64,000 nt of DNA from Homalodisca vitripennis (Eukaryota; Arthropoda; Insecta; Hemiptera; Cicadellidae). The stretch is taken from assembly GCF_021130785.1 (NCBI RefSeq), contig NW_025777411.1, forward strand, positions 31,695 to 95,694. The letters run 5' to 3'. Shown here in pieces: positions 9,241-19,444 of the stretch (the first letter of the stretch is position 1; each line of letters opens with the position of its first letter). Made by a program: the position numbers and the translations under genes. Under the pieces are notes generated by a model. The model made no database searches. It saw only the letters and a list, made by a program, of their open reading frames with translations, and was not told the DNA's origin.

Positions 9241-9776
9241 GAACCTGAATACGGTTTTAAATATAACCCTTTTCCCCTTAAGGTTTTCATTTGCTTTGTT
9301 TTGTTCTTGTTCGTCTTTGTTTTCTTATAATTTTTTATATTTTTATTTGTTTTCATCTGTACTGCTTTCTTCTTCTTTATTAATCCACCACTTAATTTAG
9401 ATTTCGCTTTCATAATATTTGTAACTGCCCACGCTGCAGCTTTTTCACCTACACTTGAATCTGATGCTTTAAATCTATTCCAAGCCTTATCAGCTAAGAT
9501 TCTGTTAGTGTATGCTCTGTGATTAGTATCTTGATATTTTAAGTACGCTATATCATGTTTCTTACAAGCTGCGTCTAAACCGTTAATTCCTGGATCGTTT
9601 ATACTTAATCTCTTTTGTAAATCTGTACCAGGCCGCTGTACTGATAACCTCCAGGTAAATGTAATTTAAAAGGTAAAATGTCAATCCCTCGATTTATAAT
9701 AGCACTTGCAGTTTTTCCATGTACTTAACAGTCCAGAACCACAATAACGACTTAAGCGGTTGTTTCGCACAGCCAT
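9204..9776 (-). pseudogene. PLA2-domain protein with basic tail (element A)
   Basis: From the ATG at 9,776 the minus strand encodes a parvovirus-VP1-like phospholipase A2 domain: a Ca-binding-loop region 'GGYQYSG' and the catalytic His-Asp in 'KKHDIAY'. It is followed by a very Lys-rich tail ending 'GLYLKPYSGSG'. In parvoviruses this fold breaches the endosomal membrane; here it would be a virion protein. Frame breaks near 9,730 and 9,632 (the latter within the Ca loop). The tail runs into the protease at an A-run. Confidence 0.75.
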
Positions 9777-9789
9777 TACTTAAATACAT

Positions 9790-10242
9790 CTAAGAGACGT
9801 CTTCACTTACTGGGGACTCTACTTTAACTGAAAAAAGATCAAGCCAATATACAATGTCATACTCCACAACTGGTTCACTAGCACTACATATAACTTTATT
9901 TTTAGCATCAAACTTTCCATTTTCAATCCTTAAACAGTCTTCGATGGAATCTTTCAAATATTGCACGTTAACTACATCTTGTAAATTTGAAGGTTTTGCA
10001 ACATTTGATATTTTTAGATTTTCTGCATTAAACAAACTCCCATCTTTGGTCCTTAACAGACTATTGTTTTTGATATAGTTTAAATTTACAACATCGTTCT
10101 TCTCGGTAGGTTCTCTGACATTACACAGTTTCTTATTTTGCATATCATAATTGCCTTCGGTAGTAAGTTCGAACCCTTCTCCTTTAGGACCTCTAAGAAC
10201 CTTAGTCGATCGTGAATGGTGACCAAATTTATCAACACTCAT
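9790..10242 (-). CDS. Fibre-like repeat protein (element A)
   Basis: Open frame of 150 residues starting MSVDKFG at 10,242. It contains about three repeats of a 30-residue unit of the form 'NKKLCNVREP...DVVNLNYIK', closely like repeats found in phage tail fibres and collar proteins, which form trimeric shafts. It sits between the DUF8207-like gene and the PLA2 gene. Element D has a longer, broken version with more repeats; element B has a different version with two such units plus a long coiled coil. Likely the host-attachment fibre. Confidence 0.65.
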   Translation of the reverse strand: MSVDKFGHHSRSTKVLRGPKGEGFELTTEGNYDMQNKKLCNVREPTEKNDVVNLNYIKNNSLLRTKDGSLFNAENLKISNVAKPSNLQDVVNVQYLKDSIEDCLRIENGKFDAKNKVICSASEPVVEYDIVYWLDLFSVKVESPVSEDVS

Positions 10243-10318
10243 GATACATGTATATCATGTGATGAATAGAAATAAAATGAACAATATTCAACTTGATAAC
10301 AATATTTATTTATTTTCA

Positions 10319-11627
10319 CTACAACGTTTTTGACAATATAGGTTCTAATTCAAGTAGTTCTTCAATGATTGAGTTGATTTCATTTGAATGGTCTGTGTTC
10401 TCTGCTTGTTGAGATGCTAATAATAACCTCAATCGATCTACAAGTTCATTTGGATCGTCAAAATAAACATAATTAGGTGCGGTGTTTGTTAAATTAATAC
10501 CGCTCCCGGTAGCTGCTTTATTTACCAAATCAGAATATGTTGACATGTGATGGTCTTCAAGTGTTGGTTCACGATTAATCAGAGGAGCAATTATATTTTC
10601 ATATTTACTTCCTCTGTTAGATCTGATTTTTCCTGTTACTAAATAATTCACTCTATAAACGTTAGTTTCTCTCAAAATGTTAGCATATGCATTTAAATCC
10701 TCTTCAGTATAAATATAATCGTTTGGAATGTTCATAACTATTAATTCATAAAGACCGGGTGTACCTTTATATCTTTTTCCATCTACTAAAATATCATCAA
10801 CATGAATATCTATTCGTTTGTCTCCTATCATCCAAGAACAAACCATCGATACGAATACCATAATTATGGTCTAGAGTTTTACCTCCTTGTATAAGTTTTA
10901 GAAAATAATCTCTAGCAATTTTCCCCTTAAAGTCACGTTCTACAAATTCCATTGCAAGTTTTTTTTTCCTTGAGGTGTTTTTAATAATTCCTGTCCACTT
11001 GTTGACTCGTATACCATTTCCTCGTCCACATGCTTTGGCGGTGATGTATTCATTTCAATATTGTTATTATCATTTATTAATTCAGTTTCCATATAAGAAT
11101 CATGACTTGCTAATCGTTTTGCAGAAGGAAGCTCTTCACTATTACCATCATCATATTCATAATCACTCTCATAATCAGGTTGAGTTGGAAGATTTCGGTG
11201 AGGCTTTCTCTTAACTCCTTGAGGATTTTGAGGTAAGTAACGTTTCGCAGGTGTTTCTTCATGGTCTTCTGAAAGATTTAGGTGAAGCTTTCTCTTAACT
11301 CCTTGAGGATTTTTAGGCGTAAGTAACGTTTCGCAGGTGTTTCTTCATGGTCTTCTATACTTTTCCTCTTAAGTTCTTTCTTAACTTCTTGCTGTTGTTG
11401 GAGCTGTTCACCCTCCTCAACTAGTTTTTGTAACGGTTCTGATATTGGTTTTAATTTGTTTTTCCACATATCTTCAGTTTCTATAAGGTCACGTTTAAGT
11501 GTCTATGTTTCCGTTTTATATTTTTCCGGAGTTGTGTAATTTCTTTGATAATATCTTCTTTTGTTTTGCTAATTTTTTCATTCTCAATTGGTTCACATTG
11601 ATTGTCCTATGTTGCTTTACTCTCCAT
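10319..11627 (-). pseudogene. DUF8207-like conserved Polinton protein (element A)
   Basis: The ATG at 11,627 opens a Glu/Lys-rich, coiled-coil-like N-terminal half, followed by the conserved core 'YDILVDGKRYKGTPGLYEL' region and 'YTEEDLNAYANIL' (intact from 10,861 to 10,319). I recall this core from uncharacterised arthropod proteins labelled DUF8207, but cannot check. The same core appears at 29.0 kb and 47.9 kb in the other elements. The N-terminal half has several frame breaks and a tandem duplication at 11,191-11,356. Probably a virion or packaging protein, given its fixed position between ATPase and fibre. Confidence 0.7.
11191..11356. repeat. Tandem duplication, about 82-bp unit
   Basis: Two near-identical copies share GCTTTCTCTTAACTCCTTGA and GTAACGTTTCGCAGGTGTTT. 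They lie in the N-terminal half of the DUF8207-like gene and disturb its frame. Confidence 0.88.
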
Positions 11628-11725
11628 CTTTACTCCTTGATCGTCAAACATCGACTGAAGGAGTAAATGAGATTCAAAACGATTTGTAACTTCTCCCTTT
11701 ATAGTGTTACAAATGTATCAAATCC

Positions 11726-12345
11726 TTATCGATAACGTCCTTTATTAACTTGACTTTCTCTATCGATAACAATAAATTTATTGTTTCCTTGATCCCATAC
11801 CCTTAAGCAAATAGTTTTAAATGTATCGAAACTCATGTCAGGGTTTACATGATCATGGTAGATATGTTGCAAGTTACGATCATCTTGTTTGAAAACAACT
11901 ATAAAATTAGCATTATCACGCACCAACTGTTTTGGAATGTAACTGTACGTTTGACAAACATAAAACGTATCAACATCATTATGTCTTCCCATGGAGAAGG
12001 AATTTTTTATATTAGTTTGTTTACCACAAGCTACATCATCAAAAATCATTACGGAATTCGGTTTCACTTCACTTGGGTGTGGGACTTCATCGTTGTCTGA
12101 AAACGAAAAGTATCCAATCTCAGGAAGTTATTTAACACACATTCCAAAAACTTATACTTTGATTGATACAATGATTTCGAGAATATATAAATATTCTCAA
12201 AAAACAGACCTTGCGGAGAAAATAATAAATTTAACATTAAGTTCGTTTTTCCGCAGTTGGAAGGACCGCAAATTATACATCTTATAAAATTAGGTAATAA
12301 TTTACAATGGTGTTTTTTGTATTCTGAATTCTTCTTTATTATCAT
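11726..12345 (-). pseudogene. Packaging ATPase (element A), one frame break
   Basis: FtsK/HerA-type genome-packaging ATPase. The Walker A motif 'CGPSNCGKTNL' is in the first open part (12,345-12,064) and the Walker B 'SVMIFDDVA' and C-terminal region in the second (12,067-11,726). The break is near 12,070-12,100. The C-terminal motif 'FKQDDRNLQHIYHDHV' matches the intact 225-residue homologue at 29,989-30,666. It would drive DNA into the capsid. Confidence 0.88.
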
Positions 12346-12442
12346 ATCTAAATTTACAACAGAAAAATTATTTTTTTTTCAAACTTCATTATAAAAGATC
12401 TACTTTATCAATCCAACTGTCATCTGATTTATCAAATCCTAA

Positions 12443-13318
12443 CTAACGCACTAAAACTTTATCACCTTTTTTCCTAACAATCTCTTCTACTAAATATGTG
12501 TCTTTGTAATTGGTTTTGCTTAGTTCCTCTTGATAGAATCCTCCTTTAATGACATTTTTTTTATCATCTCTTAATATATATGTAATAGGTTTCGTTAACT
12601 GTACTTTATATACAGTATATATTTCATTGCTCCATTGAGGAAAATAACCTTTAGTAAACACTTTTGATTTTTTGCTTACTCTAACTGGATCGCCAACTTT
12701 GAATCTCTGTTTTAACTGAGGAGTTTTACGGGTTTTAACAATCCTTAGTAAAATATCTCTCTCATTTAGATTTGTTACATCAACAGGTTTGACTCCTATA
12801 GTTCTGTGAACAGTATTGTTATATAAGTTTAAAAGCTTTGGTAATAAACCGAGCCAGCGGTAACTACCTTGTTCACTAAACGCTCTCCACATTTTACTTT
12901 TCAGTGTGCGGTTAAACCTTTCAACGATTGCCGCTTTTTTATCTGAGAATGTATGATAATGATTTATATTGTACTTATTTAGTAACGATTTAACTCTAGA
13001 ATTGAACCATTCAGTTCCCTGGTCAGTCTGAAAATGTTTCATAGGATATTTTAATAATATTGGTTTTAGAGCTTTCTCAATTTCAAGCCCACTTTTAGAC
13101 TTTAAACGGTATGGCAATTGCAAATTTACTGAAACAATTAATAATTGTCATTATATATTTAAAACCCTTATTTTCCTTTTGAAATGGAATCATTTCACTG
13201 AATCAGCTTGATATAGATCATTAATACCCTTAAGTTCAACATGGCGAGTATGAAAACTCCTATGTGCTTGTTTATGCAATTCTCTTGCAATACCAGCTCT
13301 AACAGCTAATGTATTCAT
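12443..13318 (-). pseudogene. Polinton integrase (element A), broken
   Basis: Retroviral-type DDE integrase. Starts MNTLAVRAGIARELHKQAH at 13,318. The first catalytic Asp is in 'YQADS', the second in 'QTDQGTEW' and the Glu in 'AIVERFNR'. A C-terminal SH3/chromodomain-like part ends 'KKGDKVLVR'. Frame breaks lie near 13,200 and 13,120. The TAG at 12,443-12,445 replaces the Trp of a chromodomain-like 'VRWLGFD' that is TGG in element D; the frame continues past it with 'LGFDKS.DSW'. The gene upstream of it in elements D and E (double-BIR) is missing here. Confidence 0.9.
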
Positions 13319-13399
13319 CAAATTAAAGACATAAAAAACTTGTCCTTGAAGTGGTTAAGCCTCATTCCTTCAGATGCAAAATGTTTTCACTTGTGTCCT

Positions 13400-13800
13400 C
13401 AAATCCAAATGTTGAAGATGACATTGATGGCTACAATGTTGATAGTTTGGGACTTTGAAATTGATGTAAATGAAGACTGCAGTACTAATAAACATACTGA
13501 AAATTAGAATATTTTAGCTCTATATTATTAAAAAATATATTTGCTTTAAGCAAACATTTTTTTTAACTGAACTGTGAGTTAACATTGATAATAATGTTAA
13601 ATAATCTTTTTACTAATAAATTTAGTGTTTAAAATATTAAAGTTTCTATCAATTCCTTTTAGAGCATCTATAATAATCCTTGGTAATAACCAAAGGTCCC
13701 AGCCTTGTTTTGTAGCTTAGGACAAAAGGTATGCTTTTGCATATTGTTATTTTCCGCCACTTGAGCCAATTTATTTTGTCACCTTCAGTATTTTTTTGTG
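13400..13800. other. AT-rich spacer, nothing assigned
   Basis: Lies between the integrase start and the C-terminal end of the decayed transposase-like gene. No coherent reading frame or clear repeat. Confidence 0.4.
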
Positions 13801-16692
13801 TTAGTTACAGAGCTTTCCAACCTCTGTGTTAAAAAAAATTTTCTTTCTTCATTCGTTTCAACTATAAGAGGCTTTTTTTCTTACATGACTTCATTACAGA
13901 CATGTAGTCTTAAACTGTGTAAAGACGTAACCTGGCTTTTTAATGCCTTCTCAATAAACGCGAAATCTGTGTCGTTCGGTAAGAAATTTTACCCTGATAC
14001 TAAAAATTTCAATGAAATGGTCTCAAGATCTGGAAAGGTAAACAATTATAGGTGACTTAGTAATAAAACAATTTTTACATTCATGTTTTGTCCCCCACAT
14101 GATTCTGCCCACAAATTCACATGATTAATATTTTTTTACCAGATATTTTGAAAAATAACCTTTTCAAACAAGAACCTACTTCCTGTCCACCACGTCCTGC
14201 TTAATTTTCCGCCCAAACAAAACAATGGCCTTGATCTTGTTTTTCAGAATGTATTCCCAAATTATAAACACACAGTTGTCGTTTGTAGTATACTACATTA
14301 GTTGGTATTTTCGGTAAAGATAGGGTTTTTTCAAGGTCAAATGTAAGAGTTTCTATGCTTTCATTTTCTTTTGCAAGCTTTCTGTCTTTGTTAGTCTTTG
14401 CCTACTAATCTCTTGACTTTCCAGGTGTTCTTCTTTTATGAGAGTATTTTATTATTTTCTTCTTCATCAGTTTCATCCTTTATTTTTATGATTAAAGTGT
14501 CACATGTATTGCACGTATCTTTTTCATAAGGTTTGCGGAGTATGTTAAAATTTGCATACAATTTTAACATACTCTCTTTTAACATTTCTCTCTTAGAGAT
14601 ACTAACAGGACTTTCCACAGTTTCAATTTTATACAGTTCATGCATTAACTCAATAGTCATATGCGAAGGCAAGTACTCTCGATCTGTCTTTTCTCGTAAA
14701 TAGTGGGATTTGTATTTTGGAATTGTTTTTATGTGTTAAATCACATCTTGGTGTTGGCTATCAGAAATGTTATTCTTACCACCAGCAGTCATACCTCTTT
14801 TGTCCACCAAACTGTTGGGTCTTATTTTAGCAAGGGCTGTTGATATGCGTTTTGGGGATGTCCCATATGTGAGGAACAAACTTTCAAAAATGTTTTGTCA
14901 CACTCCTATGAATGTTGGCAAATTAAAAAAAAACCTGTAAGTAAGACATTGCGTCAAGTATATAAGGTGTTATATGTTTATTCACACAATGATACAATTT
15001 TAAATGATTATCAAGCAGTAAAAGTCCGAAAAATGTTGTAGTTTAGTTTAAATTTGACTTCAAATGTAGGACAAGACGCCTTTTGAACGAACAATATGGA
15101 CTAAACACACTTTGAACATTTGGACACCGAACAAAACACTTTTTGACCACTTCATGTAGGGGGTAGAGTAAAAAAGTCAAGCAAATGGTACAAATAATAC
15201 ATTTTTTTATTTATACATTGTTGTTCCAGTAGTAGAAAACATAGCAAAGTAAAATTATTTATGTACCCTGTAGGAATTCACTCATTAGAAAGTTACTTAA
15301 CATTGCATAAAAAAGCTTAAATCCTGGCAGCAAAATCTTCCAAACATTCAAAAAGTTCATTATCTTCATTACCTTCATCGGTATCTACAACACTTTCAGA
15401 GTTCAAAATATTTTTGTAAAAATCAAACTGATCTCCTGGTAAAATTTTCCACTCAGGTCCAAACATGACACCTAACAGTTTGTTTACGTCTTTTTTTCTC
15501 ATAACTTATACAGTGGTTGAGAGGAAGTTTTTGAAATTTCACGTTGTTCCTAATGGTTTCTTCTTTAACACCTTTCTTGTATAATAACAAATAATTCACA
15601 TCCTCTTGGAAACGATAGTGTTGTAGTCCCTTAACACCTACGGTTAACTTAAATGTCCGTGTGACTGTCCCAGTCTTTACAATTTGCTGTTAAACAATTG
15701 CATCCCTTTTGCAAAGTATTCTTTTCATCTTGGTAATGTTCTCCAAATTCTTAAAATAAATTGCTAATGTCGATTTGGTATAAAAAATATCCCAATCTTC
15801 ACCAAGCTGTTTAACATCTCCAACAGTTTTATATAGGATAACATACTCTCCCTGTGACAAGATTATGGAATTCTTACGAAGGTTTTTTTCAACGCGTCCA
15901 AAGACTTGGTCAGCCGGTAAAAAACTGTGCCTGGTAAAACTGGCGTAAGGTCATGTGACTAAGCCAACCAATCAGCAGCACTGTATGGCTCACTCTGATT
16001 GGCTTTGGGACAAAACATGCTTTGACCTAAACTGGTCAGAAGACAAAACACTTTTTGATCGAAAGTGTAATATTTGGACCTTATCTTATAATAGGAGAGA
16101 ATTTTTTTTGATCGATATTAGCTTTTAAAAACCTTCCTTGAAGCTAAACAATTACTTCTCAATGCATAACCCATTTTTCGGGACAAAACACGTTTTGAAA
16201 GTTTGCTCCTCATGTATAAACAAACATGTCTCTGCAAACAACAGTTTTGTTGATAGTGTATGTCCTTGAGAATTGTTTTTGACTTGTATCCTTAGTATAA
16301 TGTCTTCACAGGGGTTTCAGTCACCATAGCCCCGATGTATGTAGTTTGTGCGTTGTAGTTTCCCAATTCCCAAAATTTCTTAAATTCCTCTTCTCTTTTA
16401 ATTACATCAATCTTTTCATGGCACTTATTTTCGCAAAGACAAATATATTCCTTAAATTTTTTTCTCCAACATCCTTTCCTTTAGCTGAAAAATAACACTT
16501 ATTAGAGTTCGTCCTTTCTTTTCTAATATTTCTAGATTGACCAGGGTGCTTTTGTTTCCTTCCTTTTTGGGGCCTTCCTTTATTTTTAGAGGGTTCACTG
16601 TCATCATCTGAAACCATGTTATCTTGTAATTCTTTAACAATCTCATTTGCTTCTACAGGTACGGGTATTTCAGTAAGTACCTTACCAGTCAC
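13800..16692 (-). pseudogene. Decayed transposase-like gene of an arthropod repeat family
   Basis: Minus-strand fragments in correct order define one dead gene: an N-terminal Lys/Arg-rich part (16,692-16,402) with 'GRPQKGRKQKHPGQSRN', 'FWELGNYNAQTTY' near 16,350, 'KIRPNSLVDKRG' near 14,830, 'HYLREKTDREYLPSHMTIEL' near 14,680, 'DTCNTCDTL' near 14,520 and 'NFLPNDTDFAFIEKAL' near 13,960. I recall this motif series from multi-copy arthropod proteins of likely transposon origin. The better-preserved relative at 55.2-56.9 kb lies inside a transposon with inverted repeats. Many stops; no terminal repeats recognised here. Confidence 0.65.
14870..16205. repeat. Dispersed short palindromic motif GACAAAACAnnnTTTTGA
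   Basis: At least seven variants of this near-palindrome occur (near 14,885 inverted, 15,071, 15,102, 15,130, 16,010, 16,033 and 16,182) in about 1.3 kb, within the decayed transposase-like gene. Confidence 0.5.
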
Positions 16693-16856
16693 ATCTTCAT
16701 TTTCGAAAAATTAAGTAGCCTAGTCTTGTAACCGGTCGTCTTCCAGCAGCGCTAAAAAAATGTCGACAACGACACAAGTAGTATTTTTAGGTAATTTAAT
16801 TGATTAGCGTAAGTTATATAAGTTAAAGCTTATGTGAAACGAATGAGTAATACAAG

Positions 16857-17118
16857 AGTAGTAATAAAATGTTGTTTCCAGGACAACCTTTTGACCCTTT
16901 GCGGGGGGTCCTTATCAGTGATAACCTTTGACATTTGCGCATATTTTATGATAAGCACGTGCCAGATAACCTTGACCCCAATTAAATAACAATTAGATAA
17001 GTCTTATCTGACCCGCAAGGTCGCTACTATTGTTTACGTTTTGTTATCGGCACGCGCCGGTTCGTATCGCGCATTCTTGACCTCAAGGTCATGGACCTGA
17101 TATCACTGTTATTGTTTC
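16857..17118. repeat. Terminal repeat of element E (left end)
   Basis: Direct counterpart of 709-996, with the same GATAA sites, CACGTG E-box and the palindrome TGACCTCAAGGTCA before an ATG at 17,091. Begins AGTAGTAATAAAATG or three bases later; which AG is the true terminus cannot be decided here. Confidence 0.65.
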
Positions 17119-17346
17119 TTCTATTTCCACGAGGTGTCCGCCAACCAGTCCATCAGACCGATAAGGTTTTTCTCTTTAAAACTTAGGTGATGAATAATAT
17201 AATACAACGTTATCCAAAAAAACAACTTCTATCTATAGTACGATTGACTCGAGAGTGTTTCGAGTTATATTTTTCTGCTTACTATGCATTTTGTAAGAAT
17301 ATAAATGGATTGACTCGCTATTGATTTATTATTATGTGTGTTAATC

Positions 17347-17980
17347 ATGTCGGTAACAATGTCGTATGTAATCTTCCTTTATGTTTTGAGTGTTGTGTAC
17401 AGTCAACAAAATTTTTCTTCACAACACTGGAGCAATGGAAGTACACTTGTAGCTCACGCAATATCAAACAGAACAAGGATAGATTTACATTACTCACCTA
17501 AATCTCCCCATCAAGCGTTGTTCACTTTGAACTATTTCAATGTTAGTAGCCGAGAGAAAACTAGTGGATGTGATGGAGAAGAATCGTTGTCATTTTTTAA
17601 TGAAGAGACTATGAATGATACTCCCCTCAGAACATGGTGATGAAACGTTTTCTTTTAATGAAGACGGCTCCACATTTAATGAAGACAACTATAGTTATGA
17701 CACGGCTACACTTGAAATTTTAAATGAAACAAATGACTGTTGTCTGCATGCTGATGATTGCACATATGTTAAACAATCTTTACAAAAAGACATTGAGGAA
17801 TACATCGATAGAATAGAACAGTTAAATAATGAAATCTCAAGATTGAATACAACAATTCGTGTCCTAGAATATGATGCTGAATTAAGAAACAAGGAGTTGT
17901 ACGAAGTGAAGTCACCTAAATATAGAAGTCGAAGATGTTACTGTCGGAGAAGAAAAGGAATTTTAAGAAGCGGTGTCTAA
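17347..17980 (+). pseudogene. Putative secreted or membrane glycoprotein, frame-broken
   Basis: The ATG at 17,347 starts a signal-peptide-like segment 'MSYVIFLYVLSVVYSQ' followed by several N-glycosylation sequons (NFS, NRT, NVS). The frame breaks near 17,620-17,640 and continues with an acidic Asn/Asp-rich part, 'DCCLHADDC', a heptad-like coiled coil 'YIDRIEQLNNEISRLNTTI' and a basic Cys-containing tail 'RRCYCRRRKG'. Family unknown. A heavily decayed relative is at 58,190-58,920. First gene inside the terminal repeat; could be an envelope or receptor-binding component, but that is speculation. Confidence 0.5.
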
Positions 17981-18049
17981 ATTTTTTTTTCAAAACCTTT
18001 TTTTTATTTGCCACTTTGTTCTTATTATTAGTAAATAGTAAATGTGAAG

Positions 18050-18130
18050 CAGTCTATTGACGTCAGAGAACCACGTGATTTAACTAGCGTATATATCAGT
18101 TTCAGTTTGTTGAAAGAAAATTAGTTGTGA
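18050..18130 (+). promoter_or_regulatory. Promoter with CRE, E-box and TATA
   Basis: TGACGTCA (18,058-18,065), CACGTG (18,072-18,077) and a TATATAT box (18,090-18,096) precede the ATG at 18,155. The same three sites with the same spacing are kept at 59,434-59,480, in a copy whose genes have otherwise drifted. CRE sites bind bZIP factors, E-boxes bHLH factors; function here is inferred. Confidence 0.6.
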
Positions 18131-18154
18131 TCAGCAGCTCATTACTAGAAGAAG

Positions 18155-18905
18155 ATGGAGTTCATAATAGATTTTTAAGGGTTGAAAAATAGTAACAACG
18201 AATTTATAATAAAAGAACTGGCTCTTATTTCAACTGATGCACAAATATATGAGCTCCATTTATTTCAGCCACCATATAATTTTCATGAACTCACACCACA
18301 AATACAAAAACAGGTGCTGTAATTGGAGAGACAATACCATGGACTGTATTGGGGATCAGGTTTTTACAGAATATAACTCAATGAAAGATATATTTTCAAA
18401 TGTTAAAATAAACGGATATGTGTATGTGAAGGGAAATGAAAAACAAAAGTTTATAACTAGTCTACTGTCAGATTTTTGTGTTAATGTTATTAATATAGAG
18501 AGATCTCAATTTGTACAACTAAGTTTGATGAAAGAATGCTGTTTTAATCACAGTCCACACAATTGTGCTTATATTAATGTACACGTATTGTTGCAATGGT
18601 TCATAGCACAAAAGCTTGTAGAGAAACAAATGGAAAATGTCAATTTAGCCTTCAAGGAGTGTTTTCAAAAAAGGATACAAAGATATGTCGGCTGGTATGG
18701 TCAAGGTTATCCCAAAACATTTTATTGTAAATCATTCTGAGGGTGTGGAAAATATATATGATAAACTACCCAGCAATTTGAAATGTGATATAGACATTGT
18801 CGCATGACATGTAAAGAACACTACCCGCATAACCATAAGAAAAGACATTGTATGTACTGTTTAAATAAAGTTATTACATCATTATCTGTTCAAAGTTCAC
18901 ATTTT
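18155..18905 (+). pseudogene. Unknown conserved protein with Cys/His-rich tail
   Basis: Starts MEFIIDF at 18,155. The main open part (18,237-18,740) includes 'NWRDNTMDCIGDQVF', 'YVYVKGNEKQKFI' and 'HSPHNCAYINVHVLLQWFI'; the start lies in another frame and the tail (18,795-18,870) reads 'HCRMTCKEHYPHNHKKRHC', a zinc-ligand-like pattern. I recall similar N-terminal sequences in uncharacterised insect proteins but cannot verify. Two relatives lie at 59,069-59,345 and 59,547-60,330. At least three frame breaks. Sits between the secreted protein and the BIR gene. Confidence 0.5.
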
Positions 18906-18929
18906 TAACTGTTCTAAACAGGACTTAAC

Positions 18930-19336
18930 AAACTCAGGATTTTATTGGACAAAGTATTTTGAGAATGTTATTTGCTGCGGATGCGGATGACAGTCAGACA
19001 GCACCAGACTAACTATTAGACATTTAAACTTCGTTCATAAAATCAACAATCCAGATTGTGACCTGAGTAAATTTACAAAGGAGGATTATAACAACTATTG
19101 CAAGTACAAAAGGTCTGTAGCTGAAACTGAGACGGTTATGAAAGAGACTTTTATGATGTGGCCTAAATCATATCCTGCAACAGAAAAAAATGGTAAGCAC
19201 CGGGTTTTACTACATTGGAACTGGTGATGCGACAACCTGCGTTGGCTGTGGTGTTACTTTAGATCAGTGAAGTCCAGAAGACAATCCGTAAGAAGAACAC
19301 AAGAGAGCATCACCTTTTTGTGAACTTGTCAAATAA
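18930..19336 (+). pseudogene. Double BIR-domain (IAP-like) protein, element E
   Basis: Two BIR zinc modules in tandem. BIR1: 'SGFYWTKYFENVICCGCG', then His and Cys in 'FVHKINNPDC'. BIR2: 'GFYYIGTGDATTCVGCG', Trp position, then 'EEHKRASPFC'. BIR2 keeps the exact C-x2-C-x16-H-x6-C signature. IAP-family BIR domains bind caspases or IAP antagonists and block apoptosis; the same is known for baculovirus IAPs. No RING domain is visible. TGA stops at 18,988-18,990 and 19,268-19,270 both fall on conserved Trp positions, and there are frame breaks near 19,195 and 19,290. The stop TAA overlaps AATAAA. Integrase follows 55 bases later. Confidence 0.75.
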
Positions 19337-19391
19337 AATACTATATCATTATATATTGTTGTTTTTATTTTTCACTACCAGAGTATAACTC

Positions 19392-19440
19392 ATGATGAAT
19401 ACATTAGCTGTTAGAGCTGGTATTGCAAGAGAATTGCATA
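19392..19440 (+). pseudogene. Integrase start remnant (element E)
   Basis: ATG ATG followed by 'NTLAVRAGIARELH', identical to the start of the integrase of element A. Similarity ends near 19,440 at the junction with a dispersed repeat; the same junction occurs at about 61,075. Confidence 0.8.
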
Positions 19441-19444
19441 TACA

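Larger units (their letters stand above)
709..13340. mobile_element. Element A: Polinton/Maverick, decayed
   Basis: A Polinton with its left terminal repeat at 709, followed by plus-strand dUTPase, Ser-rich protein and PolB (2,272-7,664), then minus-strand MCP, penton remnant, protease, PLA2 protein, fibre, DUF8207-like protein, ATPase and integrase (7,954-13,318). The two gene blocks converge near 7,665-7,953. This is a standard Polinton gene set. The right end beyond the integrase start is missing; a decayed transposase-like gene lies there instead. Most genes carry stops, frame breaks, duplications or deletions, so the element is dead. Confidence 0.8.
16857..19440 (+). mobile_element. Element E: left end of a Polinton in reverse gene order
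   Basis: Terminal repeat (16,857-17,118), then plus-strand secreted-protein gene, unknown conserved gene, double-BIR gene and the first codons of an integrase. Similarity to integrase stops at about 19,440, where a dispersed repeat begins. The same set and the same junction recur at 58,060-61,075, and the BIR-integrase order recurs on the minus strand at 50,900-50,400, so this is the integrase-proximal end of the Polinton family of A and D. Confidence 0.7.

Noticed and set aside
11849..12287. Plus-strand frames opposite the packaging ATPase of element A.
   Set aside because: Shadows of the minus-strand ATPase, which has clear Walker motifs.
709..17118. The direct repeats at 709-996 and 16,857-17,118 as LTRs of one 16-kb retroelement.
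   Set aside because: The genes between them are Polinton genes plus a separate dead transposase, with no LTR polyprotein. Each repeat has the AG start of a Polinton end and reads inward into a different gene set, so two left termini explain them better.
18930..19336. UGA read as tryptophan (alternative genetic code) to explain TGA at conserved Trp codons.
   Set aside because: The same elements use TGA as normal terminator, other copies have TGG, and the integrase of element A has TAG at the same place. Mutation or leaky stops are simpler.
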